Translations under genes and position numbers: made by a program
DNA from: Betaproteobacteria bacterium
Lineage (GTDB): Bacteria; Pseudomonadota; Gammaproteobacteria; Burkholderiales; Casimicrobiaceae
Length of the DNA stretch: 64,000 bases
Reading direction: 5' to 3'
Assembly: GCA_013298695.1 (NCBI GenBank)
Contig: JAAFIS010000001.1
Coordinates: forward strand, 558,001 to 622,000
In this document: in pieces, positions 54,114-63,588 of the stretch
How the letters are laid out: each line of letters begins with the position of its first letter
How positions within the stretch are numbered: the first letter of the stretch is position 1
Notes under the pieces: generated by a model
The model's database searches: none
What the model was told of the DNA's origin: nothing
What the model saw: the letters and a program-made list of their open reading frames with translations, nothing else

Positions 54114-54399
54114 ATCCTTGGCGCATCCTGCATCCGTCTTTTGACGGAGCATACAAGCCCGAGCTGTCGTCGCGGGAGCGGCTGGTAACCAGCTCCCTGC
54201 GTCGAACGGCGTGGGGCGCTTTCACGCGTCGAGTTTGACAATGCGAAGGGCAGCAATCGCTGCAAAGCCGACATCGAAACAGATTAATGACTGACCGCTT
54301 TGGGTCGACTGCACGCACTCACGACCGATAACTGCCGACCAAGAGCCGACTCTCAAAACCTCCTGCCGCCACCGCTGTATCGTCTGCGGCAACTTTCGT
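54114..54399. other. Gap between the two STAND genes
   Basis: About 290 bases. It must hold the promoter of the split STAND gene (minus strand) and the downstream region of the second. A phrase near 54290-54310 (GACCGCTTTGGGTCGACTGC) looks like degraded intergenic sequence; no gene is seen. Confidence 0.4.
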
Positions 54400-57300
54400 C
54401 TAGGGGCGCTCCGCGTCGAAAAGCCAGGCTTCAACATTTTGAAGCCCGAGGCTCAGGAACCCATCCTGAAGAGTAATGCAGCGACCAAGCATCGCACCGC
54501 CGTCGCTTAGTTCTCGTTCCTCGGCTTCGCGAAACAAACGAGTCAGTACCTGCGGCAATTCGTCCATGTACACGTGCGGCGTTTTCTTCAGTTTTAAGAA
54601 TGCAACGACACGCTCCGACGATTGAAGAGCTTCATCCGGATAGTTAACGACAAGTTCGCCCAGCCAATCGTCTATCCCGTGCAACGAGAAATTGTCTCGG
54701 CCGGCCTCGCTCTTCTCAAGTGTGGCGAAATACGCTTCGACGATGTCATCCGGCATAGGAGTTAGATCGCGGCATTTTTTGAACAGCGAACGCATTTCTG
54801 CGAGGAGTTCCTGGCTTTCACCAAACTCAGATGAGAACGCTGCGCGAATCCCGAACCAACAAACCGCAGTGCATTTCTTGGTGTAGGCGTTGCTTGTCCA
54901 GACTTGCGTGGCACCTAGCCATTTGTTGAGAGACTGTGCGACACGCAATTGATCAACAAAATTCTCGGCTCGAATGTGTCCCTCAAGCACTGCCAATGAC
55001 GAAATTCTCCCCCACATCTTTGCCGCTTCGCCGGTGAATGTTTGCCCGATGTGTGACAAATAGGTATCGACTCTTTGGAAGTTCTTGTTGTACGACCAGT
55101 AAAGGCACTTTTCTGCTTCGCACCATAGCTCCTCCTCGGCATCGGCCGTGGCGACTCGAAACAAATTCCATCCCTCTTCGGGATAGTGCCACTGCAAATT
55201 CGATAATTCGTGCAGTACTAGCGATTTCACTGCAGGATTCGGATCTAATGCGAACCGTTTTATTGCGGGCATCAGCAGCTCTGGCCACGGCGCCTTTTCG
55301 TCTATCGTGCGATGCATCAGAGTAAGTGCCGCCTGAACCGCTTCGCCTCGGGTCATGTTGATACCCGTCGCCATCAACCCATTCAGCGCGGTCTCATCTT
55401 GGTCATACGCTTCAACGAGACTTGCGAACCCTATTGCGAGGAACAATACACGGTACCGATCGGACTCGTTGATTACTACGTGAGCGCATGCGCTTATCGC
55501 CTTCGCCGCCTCTCGCCGTTCGCGCCAGAACGTCGGATGGCGATCGAGTTCATCAAGTAGCTGCAACGCTAATGCGTTCAAATTCGGTCTGTGAAGCGGC
55601 TCCCAGCCTTGCTGCGGTTGTAGCCTACCTCCAAGGTATGCGATGTGGTTTGCAGCTCCTTCCAAAATTTCCTTTCGATACCGATCCGGAATCAGTGTCC
55701 AGTGCGACACCAGCAAATTCATGAATCGTTCCGGATCGCGCGACGAGGCTTCATTAAGCACTCGTTCGACTTGCTCCGCACCGCCTACCAAACGATTCTC
55801 TTCGTGTGTCGACCACTCGTTGTCGGACTCGTAATGGGCCAGTAGCCGAAGTACGCCGAAATCGGAAACACGCAGGAATACCTCATGTGAAAACGGAGGA
55901 TGCACCATGCCACCCCGCGATCGTATTGCCGGTTCACCGATGGTCGGACCAAATTTGTTTTCCCAACATTTCAACATTTCCGATAGTCTCTCGGAGCGCA
56001 TATAGGCGGGAATGGCTCGGGCAAGCGCTGCGCAGCGTCTCGCGGAATACATTCTCTCTGGCAGCGGGCACGCCAGCCAGCGCCGGACAATGCCTTGTTC
56101 GAGGAAGTCATGAGTTGCGTTTCCTACTAGGACAATTGCGCGACTACAAAGCTCCGCGAATTCAAACGACAACGATGAATACGGCATCGTGCTGTCTCGC
56201 AAAACGCGCTCGGCATGGTCAATGTTTAACTCGACATGCTTCGTGATCGCACGCAATGCGATATAGCGCAACGCACCTTCGCGGCTCGAAGTTAGTCGCT
56301 CAGCATTTCGCGTCCACCACTCGCTCTTCGTAAGCGCATGAGTCTCAACTGCGTTTCCGACCACACGAAAAAGCTCGTTCATCGCGCCCACGTGGTACAT
56401 GTCGTGCTTGCTATGTGATAGGCGATAACTGGTGTCATCCAAAAACACATCGCACCATCCCGACTCGCTGTCTGTCCATCGGCACTTCTCGCTCCAACGC
56501 TCAATGTCGCCGATCGCCAGCGATAAGAGCGAATCGGAAGCGCACATTCTTTCTTCGAAAAACTTTTTGTCGTTTCCAAAGTCGTGAGGTTCACAATTGA
56601 GCTTTCCTCGAAACGAGCACTTCGAGAGATCTTCAGGCTTTATGCGTGACGTTATGTAACGCCAAAGTGTGTCGTCCCCCACTGCCCTCAAGCGCACGCC
56701 GTAGGCAAGCACATGCCCGAGAAAATCTCGGTCGCCGACAGGTTTAGCCAATAGTAGTTCGACGATCCGCGTTACGATGACCGGATCTTTCACTTGCATC
56801 TTCGGTAATTCGATTGACACCATCCAGGCAAGTTGGGAGTCATTCGACCACTCCATCTCTAATGCGTCGCACCAGAACCGAACCACCGAATCGGCATCTT
56901 GCTCTTTCCACTGTGCAATCCATCGCGCATGCGACGCCAAGGCACTAACGTCTTGTTTTTGGACGACATAGGATTGGTAGTTCTTACACATGAACGAATA
57001 CCATGCAAAGGAACTCAACTTTAAATAGAGTGAGTGGAATAGCTCGCGATGTCGATCAAACAGCCATTTGACTAGTGACCAATCCTCGTGGTCGGGCACG
57101 AGCTCAGCTAAGCACTCGACAACAAGTCGTTTGATGTGATAGGCCGCGCTGCCAACCACAATTGCGCGAATGTTTTTCCTGAGCTCGATTCGACTTGTCG
57201 CCGATACCACGAAAACGTAGCTCCTTATTACGGGCCGAACAAAGGGTAGAGGTGCCAGTTGATCGACTAACGTCTTTAGACTTTGTTGCTTTCGCATGGC

Positions 57301-58974
57301 ATCGCTGACGATCAACGTATCAAGTAGCGTTTGATGCCGAAAGCGCAAACGATCGCGCTCGTCTGGCTCGAGTACACCAGCACTTTGCAGCTTTCGCAAG
57401 AGCTGCTCATCAGCACATATCTCGTTTCTAGCGACGACGAGCTCGCGCTTTCTGAGCATGGCTACCGCGATTAGCTCAAGCGCGCGGACGCCAGCGTCAC
57501 CAATCGCGGTATCTCTCTGCAGTACCACGTCGAGGTAACGGTGTACAAGCATTTGCCTTGTACTAAAGCTCGCCACACTGACTTTTTTTGCGATCTCGAC
57601 GAAGAGAGCGAGATCGAGTGGAGTACAAATCAAATGGCGCGTCTCTGCATCGATGGTCTCGCAATCAATGGCTAAGTTTGAGAGCAGGGGTACTACACAC
57701 GTCAACCAATCCAACTCGTCACATCGCACGGTCTTGCTCCACGACAGGTTTGCGAGTCGCTGATCGTATTTGAGATCAAACTCGCGACACGCCGCAACGA
57801 CCGTGACTCGCGGAATCAGAGCAAGCTGGTCAATCAGCGATAGGAAATGAGAAAGTGCCGCTCCTTCTCTGGAAATTGAGAGCACGTCAAGCGAGTCAAT
57901 TACGACGACAACTCGCTGGAGGTCTGCAAGGCGAGCTACGAGCGAGCAAAATTCGCGCGGCAGTCCGTGCGCCTCGCGCTCTTCGTAGCTGGGTAGCGAC
58001 GCGTACTCGCGAGCTTGAACAAAAACAATTGTCGTATCGGTTTGCTGTTCAATATGTTCAACAAAATCGAGCAGCGCACACGTCTTTCCACCACCGGGGA
58101 TACCGGTTAGAAGTATCTTTTGTGATTCGTTTGCCACGGCTTCAATGAGGGCAGTTGTCGCTGGAAGTACGATTCGATGCCCCCCAGCGTCGCGCCGCCA
58201 CGCACGTCCAACCATTGACACCACTCGAAGCCGTTGACGCAGCGCTTTTTCGTCAACAGGAGCAGAAAGCACGCCACCGGTTGTTCGTACGATCTCGCGA
58301 AGATTTGCTTTTGAAAGTCGATCGACTCCCAACGAACTCCGCTCGTTGCTTGGTTTGCGTTTAGCAACTCGATCCAATTCGCGATACAGCGCGTTAAAGA
58401 TTTCTTCGTGGTTCGATACGATTAGGCCGAGGCGCTGTCGAAGCTTCGCTTCGAGTTGATCGGTTTCTCCCGTGACCTCAAACACCGCTGAACGCAAAAA
58501 GAAGTGCACATCCTTGTCAGTCATCACGTCACTCAGCGCTAGGAGCTTGTCGTGTGTTCCCCTTTGATTCACGGTTAGCGCTTGGAAGTAGGAGGTAAAG
58601 CTGACATGTACCTGCGCGTGCTCGTGCAACACCTTAAGTTCGCCAAAAGGAGATCGTGAGCAAAAGCGAATTCCCGCTGAAGTATTGGTCGCAAAAAGCG
58701 TGAGCGCTTTGTTGAGATCATCCGAGAGCTCTGCAACTGTCCAATTCGTGTGTCCAGGACTGTTTTTCTTCGTCTGACAACAAACCAGCACCTGTTCGCC
58801 TGACCCAACGACCACATCATCTACTTCTATCGCACTACCGCTCTTTCCAGGTAATACTGAGTCGACTTCAATCCAGTCATACTTTACGTCGAGCAACACG
58901 TTTATCGCCCAGTCCATCGCGACAAGTATCTGGTAGTCATCCCCTCTGTTCGAATGTATTCCGGCTTTGCTCAT
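54400..58974 (-). CDS. STAND NTPase with N-terminal Cap4-like nuclease domain (Avs-like)
   Basis: 1524 residues from ATG 58974; ATG 59049 upstream is possible but less likely. The N-terminus has the nuclease layout: GDDYQILVAMDWAINVLL, E36, D52-D53 in EVDDVVV and Q67-x-K69 in CCQTKK. Walker A GIPGGGKT lies at 291-298, Walker B VVVVIDSLD at 355-363, and AACREFD at about 394-400 is a STAND sensor Arg. The rest is a long helical-repeat sensor. Such proteins recognise a phage protein and then cleave DNA. This gene is intact and its base composition differs from the split STAND gene beside it, so the two were probably acquired separately. Confidence 0.85.
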   Translation of the reverse strand: MSKAGIHSNRGDDYQILVAMDWAINVLLDVKYDWIEVDSVLPGKSGSAIEVDDVVVGSGEQVLVCCQTKKNSPGHTNWTVAELSDDLNKALTLFATNTSAGIRFCSRSPFGELKVLHEHAQVHVSFTSYFQALTVNQRGTHDKLLALSDVMTDKDVHFFLRSAVFEVTGETDQLEAKLRQRLGLIVSNHEEIFNALYRELDRVAKRKPSNERSSLGVDRLSKANLREIVRTTGGVLSAPVDEKALRQRLRVVSMVGRAWRRDAGGHRIVLPATTALIEAVANESQKILLTGIPGGGKTCALLDFVEHIEQQTDTTIVFVQAREYASLPSYEEREAHGLPREFCSLVARLADLQRVVVVIDSLDVLSISREGAALSHFLSLIDQLALIPRVTVVAACREFDLKYDQRLANLSWSKTVRCDELDWLTCVVPLLSNLAIDCETIDAETRHLICTPLDLALFVEIAKKVSVASFSTRQMLVHRYLDVVLQRDTAIGDAGVRALELIAVAMLRKRELVVARNEICADEQLLRKLQSAGVLEPDERDRLRFRHQTLLDTLIVSDAMRKQQSLKTLVDQLAPLPFVRPVIRSYVFVVSATSRIELRKNIRAIVVGSAAYHIKRLVVECLAELVPDHEDWSLVKWLFDRHRELFHSLYLKLSSFAWYSFMCKNYQSYVVQKQDVSALASHARWIAQWKEQDADSVVRFWCDALEMEWSNDSQLAWMVSIELPKMQVKDPVIVTRIVELLLAKPVGDRDFLGHVLAYGVRLRAVGDDTLWRYITSRIKPEDLSKCSFRGKLNCEPHDFGNDKKFFEERMCASDSLLSLAIGDIERWSEKCRWTDSESGWCDVFLDDTSYRLSHSKHDMYHVGAMNELFRVVGNAVETHALTKSEWWTRNAERLTSSREGALRYIALRAITKHVELNIDHAERVLRDSTMPYSSLSFEFAELCSRAIVLVGNATHDFLEQGIVRRWLACPLPERMYSARRCAALARAIPAYMRSERLSEMLKCWENKFGPTIGEPAIRSRGGMVHPPFSHEVFLRVSDFGVLRLLAHYESDNEWSTHEENRLVGGAEQVERVLNEASSRDPERFMNLLVSHWTLIPDRYRKEILEGAANHIAYLGGRLQPQQGWEPLHRPNLNALALQLLDELDRHPTFWRERREAAKAISACAHVVINESDRYRVLFLAIGFASLVEAYDQDETALNGLMATGINMTRGEAVQAALTLMHRTIDEKAPWPELLMPAIKRFALDPNPAVKSLVLHELSNLQWHYPEEGWNLFRVATADAEEELWCEAEKCLYWSYNKNFQRVDTYLSHIGQTFTGEAAKMWGRISSLAVLEGHIRAENFVDQLRVAQSLNKWLGATQVWTSNAYTKKCTAVCWFGIRAAFSSEFGESQELLAEMRSLFKKCRDLTPMPDDIVEAYFATLEKSEAGRDNFSLHGIDDWLGELVVNYPDEALQSSERVVAFLKLKKTPHVYMDELPQVLTRLFREAEERELSDGGAMLGRCITLQDGFLSLGLQNVEAWLFDAERP

Positions 58975-59263
58975 GCGCGAAAATATACAGTTTGGCAGCC
59001 GCGCGAGAGAACAGTTCATCAGACATAGTTCGAATATCGCTTTCCACAACGCGATTGATCGTGACTACGGGAGAGCGGATCGCTCGTGATACCTCAAATG
59101 TCGATTTCTGCAGTTGAGGAAGACAACAGGGCTTGTTGCCTTTCGCGATGAATACGACGGCATCTCGCGAGCGCGATACGCGATAGTCTGCTTGTGCCCG
59201 AACTGAGACAGTCACACACTTTATTTCGTCACAAACATTGATTCGCGTTTTTTTTGAACTCAA
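58937..59263 (-). CDS. Possible small protein before the Avs-like gene
   Basis: 108 residues from a TTG at 59263, overlapping the start of the Avs-like gene by 38 nt. Composition is protein-like (DYRVSRSRDAVVFIAKGNKP), but no family is recognised, the start is weak and no good ribosome-binding site is present. It starts 19 nt after the inverted-repeat element. It may be chance. Confidence 0.3.
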   Translation of the reverse strand: MSSKKTRINVCDEIKCVTVSVRAQADYRVSRSRDAVVFIAKGNKPCCLPQLQKSTFEVSRAIRSPVVTINRVVESDIRTMSDELFSRAAAKLYIFAHEQSRNTFEQRG

Positions 59264-59281
59264 ACGACGCTTTGCGCTGTC

Positions 59282-59317
59282 GCTAGCTCACTAAAACTAT
59301 CATTCTCGTGAGCTAGC
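59282..59317. repeat. Inverted-repeat element, copy 2
   Basis: GCTAGCTCAC (59282-59291) and GTGAGCTAGC (59308-59317) flank a 16-nt centre. Read on the minus strand the centre is GAGAATGATAGTTTTA, which differs at only three positions from copy 1 at 26128-26143. It lies about 310 nt before the Avs-like gene. Confidence 0.8.
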
Positions 59318-59457
59318 AACTTTTGTGCGTCCCCGCACCAGATTTATTATGCGCGCAGCTCGGCGTCGTTCACTGCGGCAGTCAAGGAAATTGGCGCGTT
59401 AGCAAGTGCGGCCCGATCGGCGAGCACGTTCTTGTACGGCGCCGCCCAACTGAACGA

Positions 59458-60215
59458 TTAGATGACCGCGTGGGCAGCTGTCCGTCCGACGTCCGATATA
59501 CGTCGCTGCACCATCAGGAGGAGCTGATCAGTGGCGCTCAACAGGCAGTAGCGCAAAAAAAATCCAGCCTCGACGGTGCGGCGCGGTTCTCTGATTCGTG
59601 CACTGACTGACGGCGAGCGGTCAGCCAGTCGCCGAGCAAAGCGCGCAAGTGTCCAGTCCGAGAAGTCCTGCAGGTGCCGTTGAACATCAAGCGCATAGAG
59701 CGCTTCGATGCCCTCGAACCCGTCAGTAATCTGCCGAGTGGAGTGCTTAACGGGGCAGCCCTCAGCTAGCTTTGCGTAGATTGGACATCGCCGCGCACCG
59801 TGCTGAGCGCTGCGCGCCAGCGCTCAAGCAAGCTGTTCGGTACGTTGGTTGCAATGGCGTTGTGGGTTGCGCTTTCAAACGCAATCAGCGCGGCTGCCAC
59901 AATCGCGCACTGCGCTCGCGAATGCGGAATCAGGCGCTTTTGTTGATACCGCTAGGTCCAGGTAAAGACGAGCAATTGATCATTGTCGCCCGAGCGTTGC
60001 ACGTCGTCGCGCAGCGCTCGCACCAATGCGCGACGTTGATGTTCACGCATGCGCCCGACGCTGAGGCAATCGCAGGCTATACGTTGATGCTTGAGCGGCA
60101 TGCGGCCCCGTCGGTACATTGCTTTGCGCGAGGCGATCTGGGGATTCCGAACGCGGAGCTCGGTGCCGAGATGTCGCCACAGGCTCGCGGGGACGATGCG
60201 TTTGGCGTCAAGCAA
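59458..60215 (-). pseudogene. Decayed protein remnant, possibly a transposase
   Basis: The minus strand holds a broken coding region. The clearest piece (59458-59787, 109 codons) reads TRQITDGFEGIEALYALDVQ, RHLQDFSDWTLARFARRLAD, then RTVEAGFFLRYCLLSATDQ and RRISDV before a stop. Upstream pieces in other frames (about 59800-60215) probably belong to the same gene. The pattern recalls interior parts of large transposases, but I cannot assign a family. It lies at the right border of the defence-like island. Confidence 0.45.
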
Positions 60216-60368
60216 CTGTGCGCTGCGGGGAATGAAGCCGAATCGTGCGTTGCGCGATAAAGTTAATTATGAATTCTGCGCTCAATCTACATCGACGTAG
60301 CCCACCACGACCCAAGTCTCCCTGCCAGCCTCGCGGATTTGGCAGAAAAAACAAATGGCCCCCTGCAC

Positions 60369-60398
60369 CGGTTCCCCCGCGCGAGCGGGGATAGATCC
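60369..60398 (+). CRISPR. Orphan type I-E-like CRISPR repeat
   Basis: A single 30-nt unit with core GTTCCCCCGCGCGAGCGGGG followed by ATAGATCC, the palindrome and 3' end characteristic of type I-E repeats. No second copy is found at spacer distance on either side and no cas gene is in the window, so it is a remnant or a solitary repeat. An A-rich leader-like stretch (GCAGAAAAAACAAATGG) lies just upstream. Confidence 0.5.
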
Positions 60399-60478
60399 AA
60401 ATGGCTCCGGCAATTGGCGTAGCCACTCTTTCACAGTTCACGCGTTGTTGTGGACGGTCGTCGCGCCGCGCTTCTGCC

Positions 60479-61087
60479 CTACAGTAAAAAGAGTTTTTCG
60501 TCGGAATGTGACACGGTGGGTCTACTGGTTACGCTGGATGCGCTAGGCGGAGAAGCGACCACGCTGAGAGACGTTTTCGCCGGGAACCTGGTGAAAGTGC
60601 GCTGCACACCCAGAAAAACGCTGTTGTAACGTGACCACGTGGCCAAGCGAGTCACTAGCCGAAGCGCCGCCAAGCCGCCTTTCACCGGAAGATAGACTTG
60701 TCGAATCATCAAGTTTACGTCTGCGGCTTTGAAATGAAAATCAGCTTCATATGCACCCGTGTTGTCATGAATGATCGCCTCTTTGCGTTGCAGTGAGTAT
60801 TGGCTTGATTCAGCCTGTATCAGCTCATTGACCCTTTCTGCAAACAATAGCCTATCCAGATCAAAGAAACGAAGCTGAACCGCGGTTCGCGCATCATCCG
60901 GTGCGTGTAAGTCAAGTAAGTATTCACGCGTCGGATGATTCGACCATTCCGAGGGCACCATGAGCCCGACCCGGTTGCCAGGATCGATGTACTCTCGCCA
61001 AAATGGTTGCGCGGCTCTATAGGGGAGTGATTTGTTTGTACTTTGCACGAGGAGGCGCTTTCGTAGATTAAAAAAACAACGCAGCAC
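60479..61087 (-). CDS. Hypothetical protein, doubtful
   Basis: Up to 202 residues; a shorter start (for example at VGLMVPSEW) is likely. The central part (EYLLDLHAPDDARTAVQLRF, NDTGAYEADFHF-like NTGAYEADFHFKAAD) looks protein-like, while the last 40 residues are low-complexity. No family is recognised. It may be a remnant of the accessory region. Confidence 0.35.
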   Translation of the reverse strand: MLRCFFNLRKRLLVQSTNKSLPYRAAQPFWREYIDPGNRVGLMVPSEWSNHPTREYLLDLHAPDDARTAVQLRFFDLDRLLFAERVNELIQAESSQYSLQRKEAIIHDNTGAYEADFHFKAADVNLMIRQVYLPVKGGLAALRLVTRLATWSRYNSVFLGVQRTFTRFPAKTSLSVVASPPSASSVTSRPTVSHSDEKLFLL

Positions 61088-61466
61088 TCAATGTTTTGCT
61101 ACTGCTCACCTCGAACAACGAAATCAGCGACTTTTCCCGGACATGTACGCGCGCAACATCCGTTCTTTGAAAAACCGCGTTCTTATGTCCTGCTTCAAGC
61201 TTCCATTACGTTAGAAAGCTTTGTGCTCAATTGAACTGCGAACATCCGTACGCCCAAGGTCAGGTTTTGAACGACTATTCGGATCGACTTCTGAGTGCGT
61301 GTTGTACGATGAACGCTCAACGGCAACCGCGCGTATGACGCGTAGTTGAATCATCGATAGCATCTACGCGATCCGCCACAAAAAGTGGACGCGATGGCCG
61401 GCAACGAATTGTCTAGCGCCTCGCGAGGCCACCGTACGGTCGGTATAAACAGTCAGGATAAAAGCA
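61088..61466. other. Gap before the DMT transporter gene
   Basis: About 380 bases without a gene. Apart from the ribosome-binding region just before 61467, nothing is recognised. Confidence 0.4.
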
Positions 61467-62363
61467 ATGGTATGGAATAGATCACTCGTCATTGGGTTGC
61501 TCGCTGGTCTCGCGTCCGCGATCATCGGCGCTTCGTGGCAGGTTGCAACTCGTTACGGTGTTAGCTCCTCGTTGTTGCCCTCGGACTTAGCGCTTCTTCG
61601 GTACGTCACACCCGCCATTATTTTCCTCCCGCTGCTTTGGCGAAATGGAATCCTGCCGAAGGGGGTTGATTTCAAATGGTTGGTACTTCTTTTGATTGGT
61701 GGTGGCTTTCCCTTCGGATTGCTCGCGATGACGGGCGCATCAATGGCTCCAGCGTCGCACATGGGTGTGCTCCTTGCCGGAACAATGCCGCTGTTTACGG
61801 CGCTGCTTTTTTATGCGCTGTTTCGCGAAAAAATATCGCAGCGGCGGCTAATAGGTTATGCATTCATACTGCTCGGCACCCTCTCTTTTGGCTGGATCAG
61901 CAGCAAGCTCAACGCTGTGCCTGGTGCATGGCGTGGAGATCTACTTTTTCTCTGCGCCTCAATTGTGTGGGCGCTGTACACGCTTGCTTATCGTCAACTC
62001 GCGCTTTCGCCCTGGTACGTGACTGCGGTTGTTTGCTTCTGGTCCGCAATTTGCGCCGTCATTTGGGTGATCGCAACTGGCACAACGCAGTTATTTGTCG
62101 CGCCGGTAACCGACGTTGCACTTCAAATCGTGATGCAGGGGCTGGTCGCGGGCCTGCTTGGCTTATCCATTTACTCGATAAGCATCCGCCACCTCGGCCC
62201 TGATAACGCTTCGATTTTCGGTGCGTTGGTGCCGTTGCTGTCTACAGCTGGCGGCGTTGCGCTCTTGAACGAAAGTGTTTCAACCGGGGGTTTATGTGCG
62301 ATGTTGCTTGTTGTTGTCGGCATCGCGCTCGCGAGCCGGTTTGCGAGTGCGGCAAAGGTGTAG
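61467..62363 (+). CDS. EamA/DMT-family transporter
   Basis: 298 residues with about ten membrane segments in two EamA repeats; the second starts at GDLLFLCASIVWALYTLAYR. Typical pieces are LALLRYVTPAIIFLPLL at the first repeat and ALVPLLSTAGGVALLNESVS near the end. Drug/metabolite-type exporters of this family often move amino acids or metabolites. The substrate is not known. An aldo/keto reductase gene follows after 84 nt. Confidence 0.88.
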   Translation: MVWNRSLVIGLLAGLASAIIGASWQVATRYGVSSSLLPSDLALLRYVTPAIIFLPLLWRNGILPKGVDFKWLVLLLIGGGFPFGLLAMTGASMAPASHMGVLLAGTMPLFTALLFYALFREKISQRRLIGYAFILLGTLSFGWISSKLNAVPGAWRGDLLFLCASIVWALYTLAYRQLALSPWYVTAVVCFWSAICAVIWVIATGTTQLFVAPVTDVALQIVMQGLVAGLLGLSIYSISIRHLGPDNASIFGALVPLLSTAGGVALLNESVSTGGLCAMLLVVVGIALASRFASAAKV

Positions 62364-62447
62364 CCAATTCATGACATCTGTCAGCGGAACCTAACCTGCG
62401 GTGAAGTTACGGCAGCAGTCAATTCAATTTTTTACGAATAAACAGCC

Positions 62448-63440
62448 ATGAAAAAACTTGTTGAAACTCGCCGTATCGGGCTTGGCGGACGTTCCGTATT
62501 TCCGATTGGATTGGGCTGCATGGGCATGTCCGAGTTCTACGGCGCAACGGATGACATCGAATCCTTGGCCACCCTTGAAGCTGCGTTTGACCAAGGCGTT
62601 ACGTTCTACGATACCGCCGACATGTATGGTTCAGGACACAATGAAACATTGCTAGCCAAGTTCATCCACGGGAAACGCGACGCGTTGACCGTTGCAACCA
62701 AGTTTGCCATCGTGCGCAAACCCGGCGAATACACGCGCACGATTGACAACAGCCCCGCCTACATTCACGCCGCGTGCGACGCATCACTAAAACGTCTGGG
62801 CATCGACACGATCGATCTGTACTACGCACACCGAGTTAATCACGACACACCGTTAGAAGAATCCATCGGCGCACTTGCGGATTTGGTAAAGGCGGGCAAG
62901 ATTCGCGCGATTGGTTTGTGCGAGGTTTCCGCTCAGACTTTGCGCAGGGCACACACTATTCACCCCATCGCTGCGGTCCAATCGGAGTATTCGCTGTGGG
63001 CGCGTGAGCCCGAGGCGGAAGTGCTGCCCGCGTGTCTGGAACTTGGCACCAGCTTTGTGCCATACAGCCCGCTTGGGCGAGGTTTTTTGACAGGTTCACT
63101 GAACGTGTCAAACGACCCCAATGATTTCCGGCAGCACTTGCCGCGACTACAGGGTGAAAATCTCGCCAAGAACCAGCTGATCGTAGACGTTGTTACTGCG
63201 TTCGCGAAAAAGAAGAACTGCACGCCTGCGCAACTCGCACTCGCCTGGTTGCTTGCGCAGGGCGAGCATATCGTTCCAATCCCTGGGACGCGGCGGATCA
63301 AATATCTCACCGAAAATAATGCATCGATTTTTGTTCAACTCAGTAGCGAAGATCTTCGGTACATCGATCAAGCCATTCCAGTCAACGCTGCGGTAGGGCA
63401 GCGCTACCCCGACGCAGGCATGAAAGGACTGAATTCCTAA
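62448..63440 (+). CDS. Aldo/keto reductase
   Basis: 330 residues, a TIM-barrel NADPH-dependent oxidoreductase. The catalytic tetrad is visible: Asp and Tyr in FYDTADMYGSG, Lys in VATKFAIV, His in DLYYAHRVNHDTP. The C-terminal NADP-binding region is IVPIPGTRRIKYLTENN. It belongs to the group reducing small aldehydes (YghZ/AKR13-like). Start at ATG 62448. Substrate unknown. Confidence 0.9.
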   Translation: MKKLVETRRIGLGGRSVFPIGLGCMGMSEFYGATDDIESLATLEAAFDQGVTFYDTADMYGSGHNETLLAKFIHGKRDALTVATKFAIVRKPGEYTRTIDNSPAYIHAACDASLKRLGIDTIDLYYAHRVNHDTPLEESIGALADLVKAGKIRAIGLCEVSAQTLRRAHTIHPIAAVQSEYSLWAREPEAEVLPACLELGTSFVPYSPLGRGFLTGSLNVSNDPNDFRQHLPRLQGENLAKNQLIVDVVTAFAKKKNCTPAQLALAWLLAQGEHIVPIPGTRRIKYLTENNASIFVQLSSEDLRYIDQAIPVNAAVGQRYPDAGMKGLNS

Positions 63441-63542
63441 GCGCGCGCTTCGCGGCGATCAATGTCGGCTATCCGCCGCAATTTGATTGACGCTTAATTT
63501 CGGTATGCGCGACTTTGCGCGAGGCGACCGCCAAGCGCAACA

Positions 63543-63580
63543 GTTGACGATCATGGCGATTGCCGCCATTGATCGTCAAC
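63543..63580. terminator. Bidirectional terminator
   Basis: GTTGACGATCATGGCG (63543-63558) pairs with CGCCATTGATCGTCAAC (63564-63580) with one bulged base. It stands between the convergent aldo/keto reductase and dockerin-like genes. Confidence 0.75.
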
Positions 63581-63588
63581 CCAAATCG

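Noticed and set aside
59323-59610. Plus-strand open frame of 95 codons after the inverted-repeat element
   Set aside because: Low-complexity, no ribosome-binding site and it runs opposite to a more protein-like minus-strand frame.
59772-60260. Plus-strand open frame of 162 codons
   Set aside because: Composition looks like the antisense of the decayed minus-strand region; no family resemblance.
60300-60480. A CRISPR array
   Set aside because: Only one repeat unit is present; no second copy at regular distance and no cas genes.
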